A stretch of DNA of 45,400 bases from Plantago elongata (lineage: Eukaryota > Streptophyta > Magnoliopsida > Lamiales > Plantaginaceae). The position numbers and the translations under genes are program-made. The notes below the pieces were generated by a model. It did not search any database. It saw nothing but the letters and a program-made list of their open reading frames with translations, and was not told the DNA's origin. Positions 45,344 to 45,400 of this stretch are shown here, piece by piece (position 1 is the stretch's first letter; each line of letters starts with the position of its first letter). The stretch is taken from NCBI GenBank assembly GCA_036897095.1, contig JAYMSP010000625.1, positions 1 to 45,400 of the forward strand. Reading direction: 5' to 3'.

Positions 45344-45368
45344 GGTTGGGGACACTTGTCCCCAACCT
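45343..45368. repeat. Perfect hairpin, 12-bp stem, abutting the previous one
   Basis: AGGTTGGGGACA, loop CT, TGTCCCCAACCT. It shares one base with the hairpin at 45312-45343 and is followed 16 bases later by a T-rich tract. Confidence 0.95.
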
Positions 45369-45400
45369 ATTGGCCCAATTATATTTTTTTTGTTATTATT

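Noticed and set aside
45312-45390. Hairpin plus T tract considered as a bacterial-type terminator
   Set aside because: The context is plant nuclear DNA without any bacterial or plastid gene, so the resemblance is formal.
1-45400. tRNA, rRNA, riboswitch or CRISPR array anywhere in the window
   Set aside because: No T-loop or A/B-box pair, rRNA-like block, or regularly spaced repeat-spacer array was found by reading both strands.

Overview
The window is nuclear DNA from a flowering plant, most likely a eudicot. Evidence: intron-rich genes with canonical GT/AG splice sites, plant-only gene families (a GNOM-type ARF-GEF, a membrane-anchored GH28 protein, a plant SAGA ADA1 homologue), A+T-rich intergenic DNA, Stowaway-type MITEs with CTCCCTCCGTCCC-like ends, a MULE and plant Ty3/Gypsy LTR elements. 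The species cannot be named from the sequence.

Layout. 1-3020: two old LTR-type fossils rich in internal repeats. 3021-4277: A+T-rich DNA with no supported gene. 4278-8609 (minus): a five-exon GH28 polygalacturonase-like gene of 485 codons. 9254-12440 (minus): a RAD23-like gene (UBL, UBA1, XPC-binding, UBA2); ten exons give a frame-consistent 310-residue model, and the introns show repeated local duplications. 13202-17410 (plus): a complete two-exon GNOM-like ARF-GEF of 1372 residues, closest in my judgement to GNL2, divergent from RAD23 with its own TATA box. 17411-22483: about 5 kb without a supported gene, holding two MITE-like elements and a pair of palindromes. 22484-23728 (minus): an ADA1-type SAGA subunit with a single coding exon and a probable 5'-leader intron.

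From 24.7 kb the window becomes transposon territory. 25039-30299 is a MULE with diverged terminal inverted repeats, a near-perfect 9-bp target duplication and a decayed MuDR-type transposase. 30396-30628 is a Stowaway MITE. 30688-42464 is a broken Ty3/Gypsy element of the Tat lineage on the minus strand, with both LTRs, PBS- and PPT-like sites, pol with a second RNase H, and a long extra coding region on the opposite strand with its own TATA boxes. 42815-43932 is a non-autonomous hAT-like element with a perfect 8-bp target duplication. The right edge ends in two back-to-back perfect hairpins.

The four host genes serve unrelated housekeeping or cell-biological roles (cell wall, ubiquitin shuttle/DNA repair, vesicle traffic, transcription coactivation) and do not form a pathway. 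I see no new multi-gene system. The least ordinary signals are the duplicated promoter-leader modules that drive the antisense region of the Tat element, the cluster of duplications in the RAD23-like gene, and the twin hairpins at the right edge.
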